A DNA stretch of 64,000 nt, taken from Streptomyces zingiberis (lineage in GTDB: Bacteria > Actinomycetota > Actinomycetes > Streptomycetales > Streptomycetaceae). Both the position numbers and the translations under genes were made by a program. Positions 8,152-15,451 of the stretch are shown one piece after another (the first letter of the stretch is position 1; each line of letters begins with the position of its first letter). Below the pieces are notes generated by a model. That model ran no database searches, was not told the DNA's origin, and worked only from the letters and a program-made list of their open reading frames with translations. The stretch spans positions 62,001 through 126,000 of the forward strand of contig NZ_JAATEN010000019.1 of assembly GCF_012034935.1 (NCBI RefSeq), written 5' to 3'.

Positions 8152-8639
8152 GGCCGGCCGAGTGGCTCACTTCCCAGGGCATCGACCACTGGCGTAAGCC
8201 CTACCCGCCGGAACTCATGCTGTCGAGTATCGGTCGCGGCAACGTTTTCCTCTTCCACGACGGTGGGGACGCGGTGGCTACGGTGACGCTCGACGGGGAG
8301 GATCGGGAACCGGGCGCGTGGACACCGGAGGAGTTGAAGGACCCGGCACTCTACGTCCACAAGCTCACTGTGCGGCGACAGGACAGCGGACGCGACCTCG
8401 GTGCGCGGATTCTCGACTGGTCCGGGGACCGCGCTGCGCGGTCCGGCGCTGATGGGCTACGGCTCGACGCCTGGACGACCAATCCGCGACTCCACGCCTA
8501 CTACCTTCGGCAGGGCTTCACGCATGTCCGTACGGTGACTTCCGGGAGCGCTGTGAACGGTGGCGGTCGGGTCTCCGGATGGCTGGCGCAGCGCCCCGCT
8601 AAGCGCGCAGCAACAGGGATTCAGGATCGGATTGTGTAG
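8139..8639 (+). pseudogene. GNAT N-acetyltransferase, N-terminally truncated
   Basis: The frame reads AEWLTSQGIDHWRKPYPPE, then VHKLTVRRQDSGRDLGARIL (acetyl-CoA-binding motif; the usual Q/RxxGxG/A reads RDLGAR) and LDAWTTNPRLHAYYLRQGF, which is typical of the GNAT C-terminal core. About the first 30 residues of the usual fold are absent. The frame continues upstream only through sequence antisense to the integrase and has no credible start. The gene therefore appears to have been cut at its 5' end by the deletion that also truncated the integrase. It is probably non-functional unless a chance start is used. Confidence 0.75.
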
Positions 8640-8686
8640 CGTCTTCGGCCGGCGCACGGAGAGCGCCTACGCGGGGAGTCGACTCG

Positions 8687-9925
8687 TCAGCTCCCCGCGT
8701 ATCCGTTGGCGTGTGGGAGACGTGAAGGATGTTCGGCGAGTATGGCGCCCACTTCCGGGACCTCCCGGAAATCCTGAAGCCGGTTGAGGATGACACGCGT
8801 TCGCTCGGCAACTCGTTCGGACGGTGTGTCAGAGCCCAACTCGATAACCCGCTCGGCGACGGTTGCCGCTTCTTCCGGCTCATTGGCATCGGCGAGAGCC
8901 ATGGCAAGCCATGACAGGTACAGCGCCAATTCCCGGGTGTGCGTGGTGTCATAACCGCTCAACACCTCACGGAGCAGGGGCACGGCGCGCAAGGGTCGAC
9001 GAAGCTCTGTGTATACGCGCGATTCCATGATTCTGAGTTCGCCTGCGTTCACCCAGTACAAGTAGCCCGGCGCCTCGGTATCGGGGCTGTCTTCTCCGAG
9101 GGCCAGCGCAGCCTCCCCCAGCGCGCGCATGGCGGGTTGCGCCTCTCCTGCCTGTGCGTGAGCCCAGGCCACCCGGTCGAGATACAGGGCACGGGCCTTC
9201 GGCGGGGCTTCCGGGCCTGCATCGTGCAGAGCGGCCTGTGCCAGAGTCACCCCTTCGGACTTCCGCCCCGTGTTGCTGAGTTGATAAGCGAGTGATCCGG
9301 CGATGTTCCCGGCCAGCGTGTTGTCTTCCGCTTGCCGCGCGGCGCTGATCCCCAGCCGGTAGATGCGTTCTGCCTCTTCGAACTGCCCGGCGTCGCTGGC
9401 GATCCAACCGGCGATCTGAGCCAACTCCCCGATCTGACGCAGCAATTGGCGCCCTACCTCGCTCGTGTGAGTGCTTTCCCGGTACAGCTTCACGGCTGAG
9501 CGAAGTTCTCTCAGCGCCGGGCGGATCAGATCACCTCCGGCCAGAACGTCATCAGCAAGGCGTAGTCCATGGACACGCTGCCGGAGGTCGTCCACGTTCA
9601 CCATGCCGACGCGGCGCCCTGTGCGTGCTTCGAGAGGGCTCAGCGAATCCTCTTCGGGAAGGAAATCGGCGAGAGTTGGCAAAGGGGGTTCAACAGCCTT
9701 CTGGGGTGCCGTGAGGGTTTCTGTGGATACGCCCAGAGCGGTGGCGATGGACGGCAGCCATTCACGGGGTGTGCGCCTGCCGGTCTCCCATCGGCTGACT
9801 TCCTGCCTCCCCACCGGGTCACCGGCTAACCCGGCGACGTGGCAGACCTCATGGCCCAGACGTGCCTGACTCCATCCGCGCTCTGTGCGAATCCGCCGGA
9901 TGTTGGCCCCGATGTCGCTCCTCAT
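8687..9925 (-). CDS. XRE-family regulator with C-terminal TPR-like repeats
   Basis: A 412-residue DNA-binding regulator. The helix-turn-helix covers residues about 5-65 (IGANIRRIRTERGWSQARLG, then VSRWETGRRTPREW). A 40-residue linker follows, then helical TPR-like repeats (about 115-395), including AERIYRLGISAARQAEDN and AVPLLREVLSGYDTTHTRELALYLSWLAMAL. This architecture is common in Streptomyces and often senses peptides or small ligands. The ATG at 9925 is confirmed by the domain start. It is the only full-length larger gene in the relic. It is divergent from the two small genes, with three 11-bp repeats between them, suggesting autoregulation. Confidence 0.9.
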   Translation of the reverse strand: MRSDIGANIRRIRTERGWSQARLGHEVCHVAGLAGDPVGRQEVSRWETGRRTPREWLPSIATALGVSTETLTAPQKAVEPPLPTLADFLPEEDSLSPLEARTGRRVGMVNVDDLRQRVHGLRLADDVLAGGDLIRPALRELRSAVKLYRESTHTSEVGRQLLRQIGELAQIAGWIASDAGQFEEAERIYRLGISAARQAEDNTLAGNIAGSLAYQLSNTGRKSEGVTLAQAALHDAGPEAPPKARALYLDRVAWAHAQAGEAQPAMRALGEAALALGEDSPDTEAPGYLYWVNAGELRIMESRVYTELRRPLRAVPLLREVLSGYDTTHTRELALYLSWLAMALADANEPEEAATVAERVIELGSDTPSERVAERTRVILNRLQDFREVPEVGAILAEHPSRLPHANGYAGS

Positions 9926-9935
9926 GCCTCGATTG

Positions 9936-9968
9936 TGGCCTACAACTGGCCTACAGGTGGCCGCTTGG
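9936..9968. promoter_or_regulatory. Three 11-bp direct repeats: candidate XRE operator
   Basis: TGGCCTACAAC, TGGCCTACAGG and TGGCCGCTTGG are consecutive 11-base units with TGGCC at each start. A spacing of one helical turn suits a regulator binding the same face repeatedly. The site begins 11 bases before the XRE start codon and lies in the 75-bp divergent gap to the small gene at 10001. Binding by this XRE protein is inferred. Confidence 0.5.
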
Positions 9969-10000
9969 CGCTGATCTTGTCTGGTTCGACCCTGGACCTT

Positions 10001-10195
10001 ATGACAGAACCCAGGCGGTATTCCTCAGACCCCGTAGACCTTCCCCTGTGGCTGGAGGGAGACCCGGAACCCACAACGGGTTGCGATGTGTGCTTTGCGC
10101 TGGATTCCCAGCGAGTCAAAGCGAGGAGGAGTGGAGACTTCTCCAAGGTGACCGATCTCAACATCGAGATTCGCAATCACGCCCATCACTCATGA
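10001..10195 (+). CDS. Small CxxC protein (64 residues)
   Basis: The protein starts MTEPRRYSSDPVDLPLWLEG, then TGCDVCFALDSQRVKARR and a segment ending NIEIRNHAHHS. It resembles a widespread uncharacterised Streptomyces family of short CPVC-type proteins that often accompany XRE regulators; this is recalled, not searched. The CDVC pair plus the C-terminal histidines could bind a metal. The ATG at 10001 lies 33 bases after the iteron repeats. Its stop codon overlaps the next gene's start (ATGA at 10192-10195), so the two are translationally coupled. Function unknown. Confidence 0.65.
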   Translation: MTEPRRYSSDPVDLPLWLEGDPEPTTGCDVCFALDSQRVKARRSGDFSKVTDLNIEIRNHAHHS

Positions 10196-10419
10196 CCGGG
10201 AGCACGGCTCGCCATCCGAAGCCACGGGCCGGGCGCACGGGCGGAGCGCCCCCTTGGTCCTTGTGGACGTACGGCACTCTGTGCGGCTGTTGCGCCGGGC
10301 GCGGCCAGATCTGGTGTGACGGTTGCTGCGGGTTCGGCGGTTGCCACCTCTGCGGGTGGACCGAGAAGCGGCCATGCCCTGAATGTTCGGGCGGAACCGC
10401 CGAGCCAATACGGTGGTGA
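10192..10419 (+). CDS. Cysteine-rich small protein, zinc-ribbon-like (75 residues)
   Basis: It starts in the ATGA overlap with the preceding gene. Residues about 31-66 carry ten cysteines: CGCCAGRGQIWCDGCCGFGG, CHLC and CPEC. The CxxCxGxG-like units are reminiscent of the DnaJ zinc-finger domain and of short RNA- or chaperone-binding zinc ribbons. I do not recognise the family. The coupling and dense cysteine pattern argue for a real gene although it is short. Its location in the element relic, opposite the XRE gene, suggests it belongs to the element cargo. Function unknown. Confidence 0.6.
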   Translation: MTGSTARHPKPRAGRTGGAPPWSLWTYGTLCGCCAGRGQIWCDGCCGFGGCHLCGWTEKRPCPECSGGTAEPIRW

Positions 10420-10647
10420 GCCCTCGGCCCATGGTGGCCGGCCGTAGGCGAGTGGTGAGTCCCCAGTCGTTCCTGTGGGCCCTGTCCTCGACTTCATGTC
10501 GCAGACGCCAGAGGCCGTGCACATGCCGGTGGACGGCCGACCGCTGGTTCGTCCCTGTGGACGAGGTGCGGACGAAGCAGAGTCACAGCGTCCCGCGCGA
10601 ACGCTGCGTACCAGGTCAGGGCACGTGCGGCGCGGAGATCAACAGGG

Positions 10648-10701
10648 GACTGTAAATCTGCCGGCTCAGCCTTCCCAGGTTCGAATCCTGGCGCCGCCAC
10701 A
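10648..10701 (+). repeat. attR: second copy of the 54-bp tRNA-Tyr core
   Basis: It is identical to 7530-7583 and carries only the 3' half of the tRNA (anticodon loop to discriminator), so it is not a second tRNA gene. The 228 bases before it (10420-10647) hold no recognisable gene. Confidence 0.93.
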
Positions 10702-10711
10702 CTGGAAAAAG

Positions 10712-10750
10712 ACCCCCTCTGACCAGGGAAAATTACTGGTCGGAGGGGGT
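10712..10750 (+). terminator. Terminator downstream of attR
   Basis: ACCCCCTCTGACCAG pairs with CTGGTCGGAGGGGGT (one G-U) around GGGAAAATTA, preceded by AAAAAG and followed by TCTTC. It is probably the ancestral terminator of tRNA-Tyr, separated from its gene when the element integrated. Confidence 0.75.
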
Positions 10751-10931
10751 TCTTCGTTGCCCGCCGCCGCTCGGACAGGTGTGGACGGGCCGTGGACGGC
10801 TCGCGCCCGCGAGGGCCGTCTCCCGTCGTCGGCCGACGAGTGTCTTCCCCCAGGCGTTCCCCAGGGGAGGGGCCCTCTCCACGTCACCGTGGCGTGCCCC
10901 CGGCCGGGGCCACCCCGGGCTCCGTGCTGTC

Positions 10932-10970
10932 CCGTTCGGCCGGTCCGCTTCGGGCGGGCCGGCCGAACGG
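10932..10970. terminator. UUCG-loop hairpin downstream of the oxidoreductase gene
   Basis: CCGTTCGGCCGGTCCGC and GCGGGCCGGCCGAACGG form a 17-bp stem with one G-U around TTCGG. It lies 118 bases beyond the stop of the minus-strand oxidoreductase gene and is a plausible terminator for it. The remainder of 10751-11087 shows no gene. Confidence 0.5.
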
Positions 10971-11087
10971 TCACGGGTCCCGTCCGGCGTGAGCGGCGGC
11001 GGGTGCCCGGGCGGCGGGGCCGCGGTGCCGGGCGTCCGCCGTCCGCCGGTGCCGTCCCGGGCGGGCCGGGGAGGGGGTCGCGGGCGG

Positions 11088-11747
11088 TCAGTCCGCCACG
11101 GTCCGGACCGCGTCGGGGACCGGGACCAGCCCGCCGATCAGTTCCAGCGTCTTGCCCGCCGTCCCCGGCTCGTCCAGCAGCGCGGCCAGGACCGCCGCCA
11201 CGTCGTCGCGCGAGACCGCGTCCCGCCCGGTGTGCTCGGCCAGTTCGACCAGGCCCGAGCCCGGCTCGTCGGTCAGCCGGCCCGGGCGCAGGATCGTCCA
11301 GTCCAGGGCGGTGTGGGCCCGTACGGCGGCGTCGGCCGCGCTCTTGGCGCGCAGATAGGCGGCGAACACGGGATCGGTGTCCGGCGGCGGCTCCTTGTCC
11401 GCACCCATCGAGGAGACGACGAGGAAGCGCCGCACTCCGGCTCGTTCGGCGGCCTGGGCGAAGAGTTCCGCGGCGGCCCGGTCCACGGTGTCCTTGCGTT
11501 CGATCCCGCTCCCCGGACCCGCGCCCGCCGCGAACACGGCCGCGTCGGCGCCCCGCAGATGGGCCGTGACCTCCTCCAGGGTCGCCGACTCCAGGTCGCA
11601 CAGCACGGGTTCGGCGCCCGCCTGCCGCAGGTCCTCCTCCTGCGCGGGGTTGCGGATGAGGCCCGCGACCTCGTCTCCGCGCCCGGCGAGCAACCGCTCC
11701 AGCCGCAGCGCGATCTGACCGTGTCCTCCAGCGATGACAGTACGCAT
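11088..11747 (-). CDS. NAD(P)-binding oxidoreductase, atypical SDR / NmrA-like
   Basis: A 219-residue Rossmann-fold protein of the atypical short-chain dehydrogenase (NAD(P)H-binding) group. The dinucleotide motif is at the very N-terminus (VIAGGHGQIALRLERLL). A VVSSMGAD strand corresponds to the SDR active-site strand, then AYLRAKSAADAAVR supplies the YxxxK-like segment, and TILRPGRLTDEPG is typical of NmrA/SDR5 members. The substrate cannot be read from sequence. The ATG at 11747 is the start that places the Rossmann motif correctly. The 118-residue upstream extension of the frame is low-complexity. The ribosome site is weak (AGGGG, very close to the ATG). Confidence 0.82.
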   Translation of the reverse strand: MRTVIAGGHGQIALRLERLLAGRGDEVAGLIRNPAQEEDLRQAGAEPVLCDLESATLEEVTAHLRGADAAVFAAGAGPGSGIERKDTVDRAAAELFAQAAERAGVRRFLVVSSMGADKEPPPDTDPVFAAYLRAKSAADAAVRAHTALDWTILRPGRLTDEPGSGLVELAEHTGRDAVSRDDVAAVLAALLDEPGTAGKTLELIGGLVPVPDAVRTVAD

Positions 11748-12128
11748 ACCCCTGACCGTACGTGGCCGCCGCGGAACCCGGGCGGCGGGCATGCCGGCCG
11801 GCCGCCCGCCTCGCCCCGGCTCCCGGACGCGCGAGCGATTCCGTGCGGGGATGCGACCACGCGCACCGGGGCCCGGCCACGCCCCGCGCGCCCCGTCCTC
11901 CGGCGAGCCCCGTACTCCCGCGCGCCCCGACCTCCGGCGCGCGCCGTCCTGCCCCGCGCCCCGTCCCGTCCCGTCCTGTCTCCCGGTGCCCCGTGCGTCC
12001 GGACGGATGGCCGCGGGCGCGGTCTCGCACGGGGCGCAACCGGCCTCCGTCCCCGTCCCGTGTCTGACGCCGAGCCGGGGCTCCGCCTCGGCATGGGCCA
12101 CGGGCCCCGAGGCCCCGGGCTCCCGGCG
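11748..12128. other. Gene-free, C-rich spacer
   Basis: It lies between two minus-strand genes. It is dominated by C-rich low-complexity sequence with short CGCGCCCCG and CCGTCCCGTC iterations (about 11880-11990). No gene, RNA or convincing hairpin was recognised. Confidence 0.4.
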
Positions 12129-13481
12129 CTACGGCCCGTCGGGCTCCGGAGCCTGCCGGCCCTGCCGGGGCAGTTCCAGCGGGACGGCCGGCCCCGCCGG
12201 GCTCTCCGGCCCCGCCGATCCCGCGGCCCCGGCCGCGCCGGAGGCGCAGTACTCGCGCACCGCGCTGGTGCGCGCGACGACCCGCCCCCGGTGCACCACG
12301 ACCCGGCTGTACGCCGGGGCCAGCGCCCCCGCCACGCTCTCCGCCCGCACGGCCAGCAACTCCGCCGGGAACCCCGCCTCCAGCCGCACCGGTCGCAGCC
12401 CCATCACCCCCCGGGCCCGCCCGCTCACCGCCGCGTAGGCGTCCTCCGGGCTCTCCCCACCCAAGGTGGCCAGCAGAAACGCGGCCTCCAGGGGGTCGCC
12501 GCGCCCCACCGGGTTGGCCGCGTCCCGCAGCGCGCCGCTGCCCGCCGCCACCCGCACCCCGGCCGACCGCAGCAGGCGCACCGGAGCGCTCACCGGCGCG
12601 GGAGGCAGCGCGCGCCCCGCCCCGTCCCGCTCCATCGCCGCGCAGTCGCCCTGCGGCAGGACGACGACGCTGATCCCCGCGGCGGCGAGCCGGTCGGCGA
12701 CGCGGCGCGCGTCGGGCGGGGGCAGCAGGGAGAGGCCCGCGCAGGGCCCGATCGTCACCCCGGGGCGCAGCCCTCCCGCCATCGCCGCGAGCCGTGTCAG
12801 CCGGGCCGGGTCGTCCCCGTGCGTGTGCAGGTCGACGGCGCAGCCGTGCTCGGCGGCGACCCCCAGCACCGCCTCGACGTAACCGGCCGGATCGGGGTCG
12901 AGGTCGGGACAGCCGCCGACCACCTCGGCCCCCATCTTCACGGCGTCCACCAGCGCCGCCAGGGAGTCGGCCCCCGCGGTCCCGGTGAGCACCCGTGGCA
13001 CCGCGACGGCGGTCAGCCCGGTGAACCCGGTCAGGGAGTCCCGGGCGCGGAGCACCCCCTCCAGGGAGTGCAGCCCGTACACCCCGCCGACGCGGACCTG
13101 TGCGCGGAGAGCGGTGGCGCCGTACCCGAGCTGGAGCAGGGCCGCCTCGGTGGTGCGCCGGCACACCTCGGCGGCGCCGTACGCGGCGGGGCCGCCGGCG
13201 GTGAGCGCGGTGTCCGGGTGGGCGTGCGGCTCGGCCGGCGCCGGCAGCAGCAGGTAACCGCCGAGGTCGACCCGGGTGACGTCCGGCCCGTCGTCGCCCG
13301 GCCGGTCCCCGGCGCGGCTCAGCCGGACCAGGCTCCCGGCCGTCCCGACCGCCTCGATCCGCCCGTCGCTGATCCGCACGTCCACGGTGCGGCCGTCGGG
13401 CAGCCGGGCGCCGGCCAGGACGAGCGCGGGCGCGGCGGGGGTCCGCTCGCCGCCGGGGGACGGCGGCAGGCTGTCGGGCAT
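12129..13481 (-). CDS. Amidohydrolase-family protein (cytosine-deaminase-like)
   Basis: A 450-residue member of the metal-dependent hydrolase superfamily, closest in layout to cytosine deaminase. An N-terminal beta-sandwich half (residues 1-80) comes first. The HxH metal motif is H86-A-H88 after LLLPAPAEP, the second His is H219 (VDLHTHGDD), and the last Asp is D320 (GSGALRDAANP). By eye, the position of the third His ligand (SH in CodA) reads GPC (residues 245-247), and the catalytic Glu of HCDE appears as Gly/Asp. The enzyme may therefore use another substrate or be impaired. The ATG at 13481 has an AGGAG site upstream. It is a single gene on the minus strand. Confidence 0.78.
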   Translation of the reverse strand: MPDSLPPSPGGERTPAAPALVLAGARLPDGRTVDVRISDGRIEAVGTAGSLVRLSRAGDRPGDDGPDVTRVDLGGYLLLPAPAEPHAHPDTALTAGGPAAYGAAEVCRRTTEAALLQLGYGATALRAQVRVGGVYGLHSLEGVLRARDSLTGFTGLTAVAVPRVLTGTAGADSLAALVDAVKMGAEVVGGCPDLDPDPAGYVEAVLGVAAEHGCAVDLHTHGDDPARLTRLAAMAGGLRPGVTIGPCAGLSLLPPPDARRVADRLAAAGISVVVLPQGDCAAMERDGAGRALPPAPVSAPVRLLRSAGVRVAAGSGALRDAANPVGRGDPLEAAFLLATLGGESPEDAYAAVSGRARGVMGLRPVRLEAGFPAELLAVRAESVAGALAPAYSRVVVHRGRVVARTSAVREYCASGAAGAAGSAGPESPAGPAVPLELPRQGRQAPEPDGP

Positions 13482-13802
13482 CGCGCTCCTGCGGGCTGCT
13501 GAGGGCGGGCGGTTCCGTTCCGTGGCCGGCCCGGTCCGCCCGGTGGCCGGGCCGGGGCCCGGAGCCGAGGCGTCCCGGACGTCAGACGCCCGGGCCCCGG
13601 TCACCCCGCGTCACTCCGGCCCGGGAACGTGGAGCCGAGCCTAGGCCGGTTCCACGGGCCCCCGGGGCAGGTGCGCAATAGTCGTACGGACGGGGCCGGA
13701 GAGGCCCGCGGGGCCCGCGCGGGGGGCGGTGGAAGAGGGAACCGGACCCGGCCGGTACGGATTTCACCTTCGGCCGTTCAGCGTGTAATGTCTTCATCGC
13801 TC
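13482..13802 (+). promoter_or_regulatory. Intergenic region with promoter for the tRNA-Thr/tRNA-Met/rpmG unit
   Basis: The only clear signal is TTCACC (13763-13768), a 17-base spacer and TAATGT (13786-13791), 11 bases before tRNA-Thr. This is a good sigma-70-type (HrdB) promoter by Streptomyces standards. No gene was recognised in the rest. Confidence 0.55.
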
Positions 13803-13875
13803 GCCCCAATAGCTCAGTCGGCAGAGCGTCTCCATGGTAAGGAGAAGGTCTACGGTTCGATTCCGTATTGGGGCT
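13803..13875 (+). tRNA. tRNA-Thr (GGT)
   Basis: The acceptor GCCCCAA pairs with TTGGGGC (13868-13874), with discriminator T. The anticodon stem TCTCC/GGAGA encloses ATGGTAA, giving anticodon GGT. The T-loop GGTTCGATTCC is present. The 73 bases encode no CCA. Confidence 0.97.
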
Positions 13876-13921
13876 CTGATGTGGGAACAATCCGCCTGCC
13901 GGGCGGGTTGTCCTTCATCGA

Positions 13922-13997
13922 AGCGGTGTAGCTCAGTCGGTAGAGCAAGCGGCTCATAATCGCTGTGTCACCGGTTCAAGTCCGGTCACCGCTACCA
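13922..13997 (+). tRNA. tRNA-Met, elongator (CAT)
   Basis: The acceptor AGCGGTG pairs with CACCGCT, followed by A and an encoded CCA. The anticodon loop CTCATAA gives CAT. The A1-T72 pair and ordinary D-arm mark it as elongator rather than initiator. It lies 46 bases after tRNA-Thr, probably co-transcribed with it and with rpmG. Confidence 0.96.
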
Positions 13998-14077
13998 CCA
14001 GTAGCCGATTGCAGGCTCCGCCCTCCGGTCGGCTACTCTTTCTGCGTTCATCCACTGTTCGTCCAAGGAGCACTCAC

Positions 14078-14242
14078 GTGGCTGCCACCGACGTCCGCCC
14101 GAAGATCACGCTGGCCTGCGTGGAGTGCAAGGAGCGGAACTACATCACCAAGAAGAACCGGCGTAACAACCCGGACCGGCTGGAGATGAAGAAGCACTGC
14201 CCGCGCTGCAACGCGCACACGGCGCACCGCGAGACGCGCTGA
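14078..14242 (+). CDS. rpmG: 50S ribosomal protein L33
   Basis: A 54-residue ribosomal protein of the large subunit. It begins AATDVRPKITLACVECKERN after the GTG, followed by ITKKNRRNNPDRLEMKKHCP and RCNAHTAHRETR. Two CxxC pairs (CVEC and CPRC) show that this is the zinc-binding (C+) paralogue. In Streptomyces, zinc-independent C- paralogues are made under zinc limitation elsewhere in the genome. The GTG at 14078 has AAGGAG about 8 bases upstream. It follows tRNA-Met, as in other streptomycetes. Confidence 0.97.
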   Translation: MAATDVRPKITLACVECKERNYITKKNRRNNPDRLEMKKHCPRCNAHTAHRETR

Positions 14243-14427
14243 CAACAGGCTCTGTCCATGAGGCCGTCCCCATCGGGGGCGGCCTCATGGCGTTCCGCCC
14301 GCCTCTCCGCGTCACCCGCCCCGGGATTCCCGGCCTCCCGGCCGTGGAGCCGCGCCGGCGTCCGCGCGTCCCGGCCCCCGACCAGTCCCCAGCACAGGAC
14401 CAGTCCCCACCAGGAGGTACCGAGCAG

Positions 14428-14880
14428 ATGGCGCTCGACCAGTCCCTCGTCGGCCGGGTGTACCCGCCCACACCGCCGTACGAGGTCGGCCGCGAGAAGA
14501 TCCGCGAGTTCGCCGAGGCGGTCGGCGACCCGAACCCGGCCTACACCGAGCAGCAGGCCGCGCGGGCGCTCGGCCACCCGGACGTGATCGCCCCGCCGAC
14601 CTTCGTCTTCACCCTCACCTACGCGGCGGCCGGCCAGGTGATCGACGATCCGCAGCTGGGCCTGGACTACAGCCGCGTCGTCCACGGCGACCAGCGGTTC
14701 GTCTACAGCCGCCCGGTGCGCGCCGGCGACCGGCTCTCGGTCACCACCACCGTCGACGGGGTGAAGTCCCTCGCCGGGAACGACATCCTCGACATCCGCG
14801 GCGACGTCCACGACGCCGACGGCGAGCACGTCGTCACCGCCTACACCAAGATCGTGTCCCGCGCACCGGAGGAGGGCTGA
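14428..14880 (+). CDS. MaoC-like dehydratase, HadA-type subunit
   Basis: A 150-residue hot-dog-fold protein with an N-terminal MaoC dehydratase domain (FAS1_DH type). The segments YEVGREKIREFAEAVGDPNP and APPTFVFTLTY are typical. It lacks the catalytic Asp/His pair of the hydratase motif, as expected of the structural partner (HadA/HadC) of the mycobacterial (3R)-hydroxyacyl-ACP dehydratase. The gene downstream supplies that motif. Its role is probably fatty acyl chain dehydration. The ATG at 14428 follows AGGAGG. The next gene begins one base after this stop, so the two form an operon. Confidence 0.85.
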   Translation: MALDQSLVGRVYPPTPPYEVGREKIREFAEAVGDPNPAYTEQQAARALGHPDVIAPPTFVFTLTYAAAGQVIDDPQLGLDYSRVVHGDQRFVYSRPVRAGDRLSVTTTVDGVKSLAGNDILDIRGDVHDADGEHVVTAYTKIVSRAPEEG

Positions 14881-14881
14881 G

Positions 14882-15316
14882 ATGGCCGCCGTCATCTCCT
14901 ACGACGAGGTCGAGACCGGCACCGAGCTGCCGCCCCGGAGCTTCCCCGTGACCCGGGCCACCCTCGTCCGCTACGCCGGCGCCTCCGGGGACTTCAACCC
15001 GATCCACTGGAACGAGCGGTTCGCCCGCGAGGTGGGGCTCGAGGACGTCATCGCGCACGGCATGTTCACCATGGCCGAGGCGGTCCGCGTGGTCACCGAC
15101 TGGGCCGGTGACCCCGGCGCGGTGGTGGAGTACGGGGTGCGCTTCACCCGGCCGGTGGTCGTGCCGGACGACGACAAGGGCGCCGTCATCGAGGTCTCGG
15201 CCAAGGTCGCCGCGAAGCTGGGCGAGGACACGCGCACGGTGCGGGTGGACCTCACGGCCACCAGCGCGGGCCGGAAGGTCCTCGGAATGGCCCGCGCGGT
15301 GGTGCGGCTCGGCTGA
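14882..15316 (+). CDS. MaoC-like dehydratase, HadB-type catalytic subunit
   Basis: A 144-residue hot-dog protein with the hydratase-2 motif YAGASGDFNPIHWNERFARE (Asp and His active-site pair), followed by VIAHGMFTMAEAVR. It is the catalytic half of a probable heterodimer with the protein encoded one base upstream. The substrate is likely a 3-hydroxyacyl thioester. A clear hairpin terminator follows (15333-15360), closing the two-gene unit before murB. Confidence 0.88.
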   Translation: MAAVISYDEVETGTELPPRSFPVTRATLVRYAGASGDFNPIHWNERFAREVGLEDVIAHGMFTMAEAVRVVTDWAGDPGAVVEYGVRFTRPVVVPDDDKGAVIEVSAKVAAKLGEDTRTVRVDLTATSAGRKVLGMARAVVRLG

Positions 15317-15332
15317 GCCGGCACGGCGGGCG

Positions 15333-15360
15333 ACGGACCCGGGCGGACCCCCGGGTCCGT
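15333..15360 (+). terminator. Hairpin terminator after the MaoC pair
   Basis: ACGGACCCGGG and CCCGGGTCCGT form a perfect 11-bp stem around CGGACC, starting 17 bases after the stop codon. Confidence 0.65.
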
Positions 15361-15451
15361 CCCGTGCCGGTCGTGTCCGGGACCGCACCCGGCCCCTCGC
15401 CCGACCCGCTCCACACGGCCGCCCGCCGGAGCCGCCCCGTAGGCTGGGCCC

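Larger units (their letters stand above)
7530..10701. mobile_element. Integrated-element relic in tRNA-Tyr (about 3.1 kb)
   Basis: It is delimited by the 54-bp attL and attR repeats. Inside are a C-terminal tyrosine-integrase fragment next to attL, a GNAT fragment, an intact XRE regulator and two very small genes. No replication, transfer or excisionase gene is seen. The integrase lacks its N-terminal half, so the element can no longer excise itself. It is probably the remainder of an actinomycete integrative element after an internal deletion. Codon use is less GC-extreme than in neighbouring core genes, with more A/T-rich stretches, which fits acquired DNA. Confidence 0.85.

Noticed and set aside
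10648..10701. Second tRNA-Tyr gene
   Set aside because: Only the 3' half is present; there is no acceptor 5' strand, D-arm or complete anticodon stem. It is the attR repeat.
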